Of a stretch of DNA of 32,723 nucleotides, positions 31,453-32,723 are shown one piece after another. Position 1 is the stretch's first letter. Each line of letters starts with the position of its first letter. Below the pieces are notes generated by a model that ran no database searches, was not told the origin of the DNA, and saw only the letters and a program-made list of their open reading frames with translations. The translations under genes were made by a program, and so were the position numbers. The stretch covers positions 1 to 32,723 of the forward strand of contig CAJKXC010000025.1 of NCBI GenBank assembly GCA_905203765.1, read 5' to 3'. This DNA is from an uncultured Bacteroides sp. (GTDB taxonomy: Bacteria > Bacteroidota > Bacteroidia > Bacteroidales > Bacteroidaceae).

Positions 31453-31454
31453 GT

Positions 31455-31575
31455 GCGGGGGGTGCGGGGGTGAAAAAGCAACTTTTATTTCACAGAAAAA
31501 GAAATTAAAAGTAATTACTTTACATTTATTTCTATTCTAAAATAAAAGTTGCTTTTTCACCCCCGCACCCCCCGC
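31455..31575. repeat. Perfect 36-bp inverted repeat immediately after the VirE gene
   Basis: Arms at 31455-31490 and 31540-31575 are perfectly complementary, starting GCGGGGGGTGCGGGGG and ending in an AACTTTTATTT A/T part. The 49-bp loop includes the 14-bp palindrome AAAGTAATTACTTT. The arm begins 2 bp after the VirE stop. It could be a terminator, an origin/cruciform, or the end of an element. Confidence 0.92.
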
Positions 31576-31627
31576 AACCCCGTTCAGAAGCCTCAGAACG
31601 CCGCTCCAAAAGACGGAGACAAATTAA

Positions 31628-31689
31628 AAAAACACGGCGGCAAATTAAAAAGTAATCACTTTACTTTTTTAATTTGCCGCCGCGTTTTT
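31628..31689. repeat. Second inverted repeat, convergent with the HigA gene (likely bidirectional terminator)
   Basis: The arms contain CGGCGGCAAATTAAAAA and TTTTTTAATTTGCCGCCG, with one mismatch and one base-length difference, and have A/T runs at both outer ends (AAAAAAA and TTTTT). The apex TAATCACTTTAC resembles TAATTACTTTAC inside the first element. Such a hairpin would stop both the VirE and HigA transcripts. The gap 31453-31702 contains no gene. Confidence 0.82.
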
Positions 31690-31702
31690 AAAGAATACCT
31701 TA

Positions 31703-32050
31703 TTAAGCCAACATTGCCACCATCTTCCTAATATTTGACAGTCTTTCAGCAAAAGACTTATCAGCTTTTGCTACTTGCATATTATAATCGGCTTGCATCT
31801 TAAGCAACGGTTCAGCATCAATGCTAAGTACGGCTTCAAATAAAAGGGCGTATTCCGTTGAAATAGCACGTTTGCCGTTCAATATCTTATTAAGTAACGA
31901 CGGGGAAATCCCCATTTGCGCAGCAAGTTTCTTTTGGGAAATGCCACGATATTCTATTTCATCCTTTATCATTTCACCCGGATGTATCAATTCGGACGAA
32001 GTCAGATTATTGGCAATCATTTTAGGGTCAACACCTTTCAATGTAATCAT
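31703..32050 (-). CDS. HigA-family addiction module antitoxin (no toxin partner seen)
   Basis: A 115-residue protein with an HTH_3/XRE domain at about residues 35-75 (IEYRGISQKKLAAQMGISPSLLNKILNGKRAIS). The start context (LTSSELIHPGEMIKDEIEYRGIS) matches the HigA type, in which the HPGE segment is conserved. HigA normally neutralises the RelE-like HigB ribonuclease, encoded directly upstream in a higBA operon. Here the 54 bp upstream of its start contain no toxin; a GNAT remnant lies beyond. It may be an orphan that autoregulates through a nearby palindrome. Confidence 0.85.
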   Translation of the reverse strand: MITLKGVDPKMIANNLTSSELIHPGEMIKDEIEYRGISQKKLAAQMGISPSLLNKILNGKRAISTEYALLFEAVLSIDAEPLLKMQADYNMQVAKADKSFAERLSNIRKMVAMLA

Positions 32051-32097
32051 AATGGCTATTATTTATAATGGTTTGACAATTCTATTATATTACATAC

Positions 32098-32109
32098 GGT
32101 AATATTACC
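32098..32109. promoter_or_regulatory. Palindrome upstream of the HigA-type gene (candidate operator)
   Basis: GGTAATATTACC is a 12-bp perfect palindrome 48 bp before the HigA start and overlaps the stop codon of the GNAT remnant. HigA proteins bind palindromes near their promoters; binding here is inferred. Confidence 0.3.
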
Positions 32110-32248
32110 TAATAAGTTGTATAAGGTCGAAATACATGGGGAAAGTATCTTCACAAAGTTCATTTACAAGAGGTCGGAAGCCATTTTTCTCATAAAAGGG
32201 TACTGCCGAAGGGTATGCATCTACTGTAACAAACTTAATTAGTCTCAT
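32105..32248 (-). pseudogene. C-terminal remnant of a GNAT acetyltransferase (toxin-type)
   Basis: The 47-codon frame (MRLIKFVTVDAYPSAVPFYEKNGF...) matches the end of a GCN5-related acetyltransferase: FVTVDAY and the FYEKNGF motif belong to the last acetyl-CoA-binding part. Full members have about 160-170 residues, so most of the N-terminal fold is missing. The frame has open codons upstream that overlap the preceding small gene. The sequence begins 8 bp after the stop of the 52-residue partner, which normally precedes a whole GNAT gene, so an internal deletion is the likeliest cause. Confidence 0.75.
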
Positions 32249-32256
32249 CAAGGAAG

Positions 32257-32415
32257 TCACATCATAAAAGTTGCTATTTTCTTCATTTTCTCATAAGCAG
32301 CTTTAATCCGCTGCTTTTCCTGTTGGGAAGCAGGCTTAACATCCTGCATGGATGCCAGAAAACGTTTAGCATCTTCACCAAAAAGTATAGGGGTTTCTTT
32401 TATTGGTTTTGCCAT
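32257..32415 (-). CDS. Small partner gene of GNAT acetyltransferase (antitoxin-like), 52 residues
   Basis: The frame from the ATG at 32415 reads MAKPIKETPILFGEDAKRF..., and ends ATFMM. It is preceded by AAAGGAGA 7 bp before the start. Short proteins beginning MAKPIKETP are found in Bacteroides directly upstream of GNAT acetyltransferases and resemble antitoxins of acetylating toxin pairs. Here the GNAT partner is only a fragment, so this may be an orphan. The C-terminus is helical and basic (EKQRIKAAYEKMKKIA). No function is proven. Confidence 0.78.
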   Translation of the reverse strand: MAKPIKETPILFGEDAKRFLASMQDVKPASQQEKQRIKAAYEKMKKIATFMM

Positions 32416-32533
32416 ATTGCTTTCTCCTTTCTTTTAGTCTACAATGCAAAGACACTTTACTTTCTGAATCTTCAACACAATCTTTTATTTGGTTCATCCG
32501 GGAAATGCGTAGTTAAATGATAATTTAGCGGCG

Positions 32534-32713
32534 TGCCCTGAAAGGGCTCAATTATATAGCGTAGGGCATCGCCCTACGTAAGAACGATCCTCTGAATTTG
32601 CGCCCTGAAAGGGCATAACCTGCATACAGTTCCGCCCTTTCAGGGCTTGTATCGTATGTGACCTTTTACGTAGGGCGATGCCCTACGCTATATAATTGAG
32701 CCCTTTCAGGGCA
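32534..32713. repeat. 48-bp perfect inverted repeat element (GCCCTGAAAGGGC type) at the window end
   Basis: Arms at 32534-32581 and 32666-32713 are perfectly complementary. Each arm contains the palindromes GCCCTGAAAGGGC and GTAGGGC(A/G)(T/A)(C/T)GCCCTAC, so it can fold at two levels. The spacer carries a further inverted pair GCCCTGAAAGGGC / GCCCTTTCAGGGC. The gap 32416-32723 holds no gene other than this element and the short AT-rich stretch before it. Such elements recur in Bacteroides intergenic DNA. Confidence 0.9.
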
Positions 32714-32723
32714 TGCAGCAGAA

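Noticed and set aside
32323..32520. 65-codon plus-strand frame
   Set aside because: It is antisense to the 52-residue antitoxin-like gene, which has a Shine-Dalgarno site and a recognisable N-terminus.

Overview
The window looks like the chromosome of a gut Bacteroidales, most likely Bacteroides. Supporting signs are sigma-ABfr type promoters (TTTG, 19-21 bp, TAnnTTTG), few Shine-Dalgarno sites, long NusB, YbbR/YajC and PUR (DUF3276) proteins, DUF4252/DUF4421/DUF2490/DUF4248/DUF6621 families, and intergenic repeats typical of this group. I cannot name the species. No rRNA, tRNA, insertion sequence or CRISPR array was recognised.

Layout. 1-2768 (+): carboxynorspermidine-type dehydrogenase (first base of the start codon lies outside the window), peroxiredoxin bcp, recA, terminator. 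2850-4605 (-): ECF sigma factor, overlapping anti-sigma-like membrane protein, secreted DUF4252 protein. 4741-7439 (-): DUF6621 protein, LysR regulator, YeiH-type exporter. 7440-7901: divergent intergenic region with 14 TGCA cores spaced exactly 11 bp apart, upstream of clpB (7902-10496, +). 10576-13979 (-): nusB, yajC, ybbR-like, coaE, DUF5606. 14200-17501 (+): PUR protein, rplY, pth, S4 protein, Gfo/Idh/MocA oxidoreductase. 17496-19754 (-): CPA2 antiporter with TrkA-C domains.

19850-24898 (-) is a histidine operon, hisG-hisD-hisC-hisB. It is preceded by a promoter, a 15-codon leader peptide with six consecutive His codons (too short for routine gene calling) and a terminator hairpin, which is the architecture of transcription attenuation. 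Its spacers are filled by inverted-repeat elements. 25167-27601 carries a hotdog thioesterase, a DUF4421 protein and a DUF2490 barrel protein.

27707-32723 is accessory. HU-like protein, 33-residue smalltalk peptide and T7-lysozyme-like amidase (-) diverge from DUF4248 and a 703-residue VirE/primase-helicase protein (+). Two large inverted repeats follow, then a HigA-type antitoxin without toxin, the C-terminal remnant of a GNAT acetyltransferase, its 52-residue partner gene, and a 48-bp perfect inverted repeat at the window end. This part resembles the wreck of a phage-satellite or mobile island plus a decayed toxin-antitoxin locus.

The most unusual elements are the 11-bp TGCA array before clpB, the His-codon leader, the amidase/smalltalk/HU/VirE cassette and the giant hairpins after VirE.
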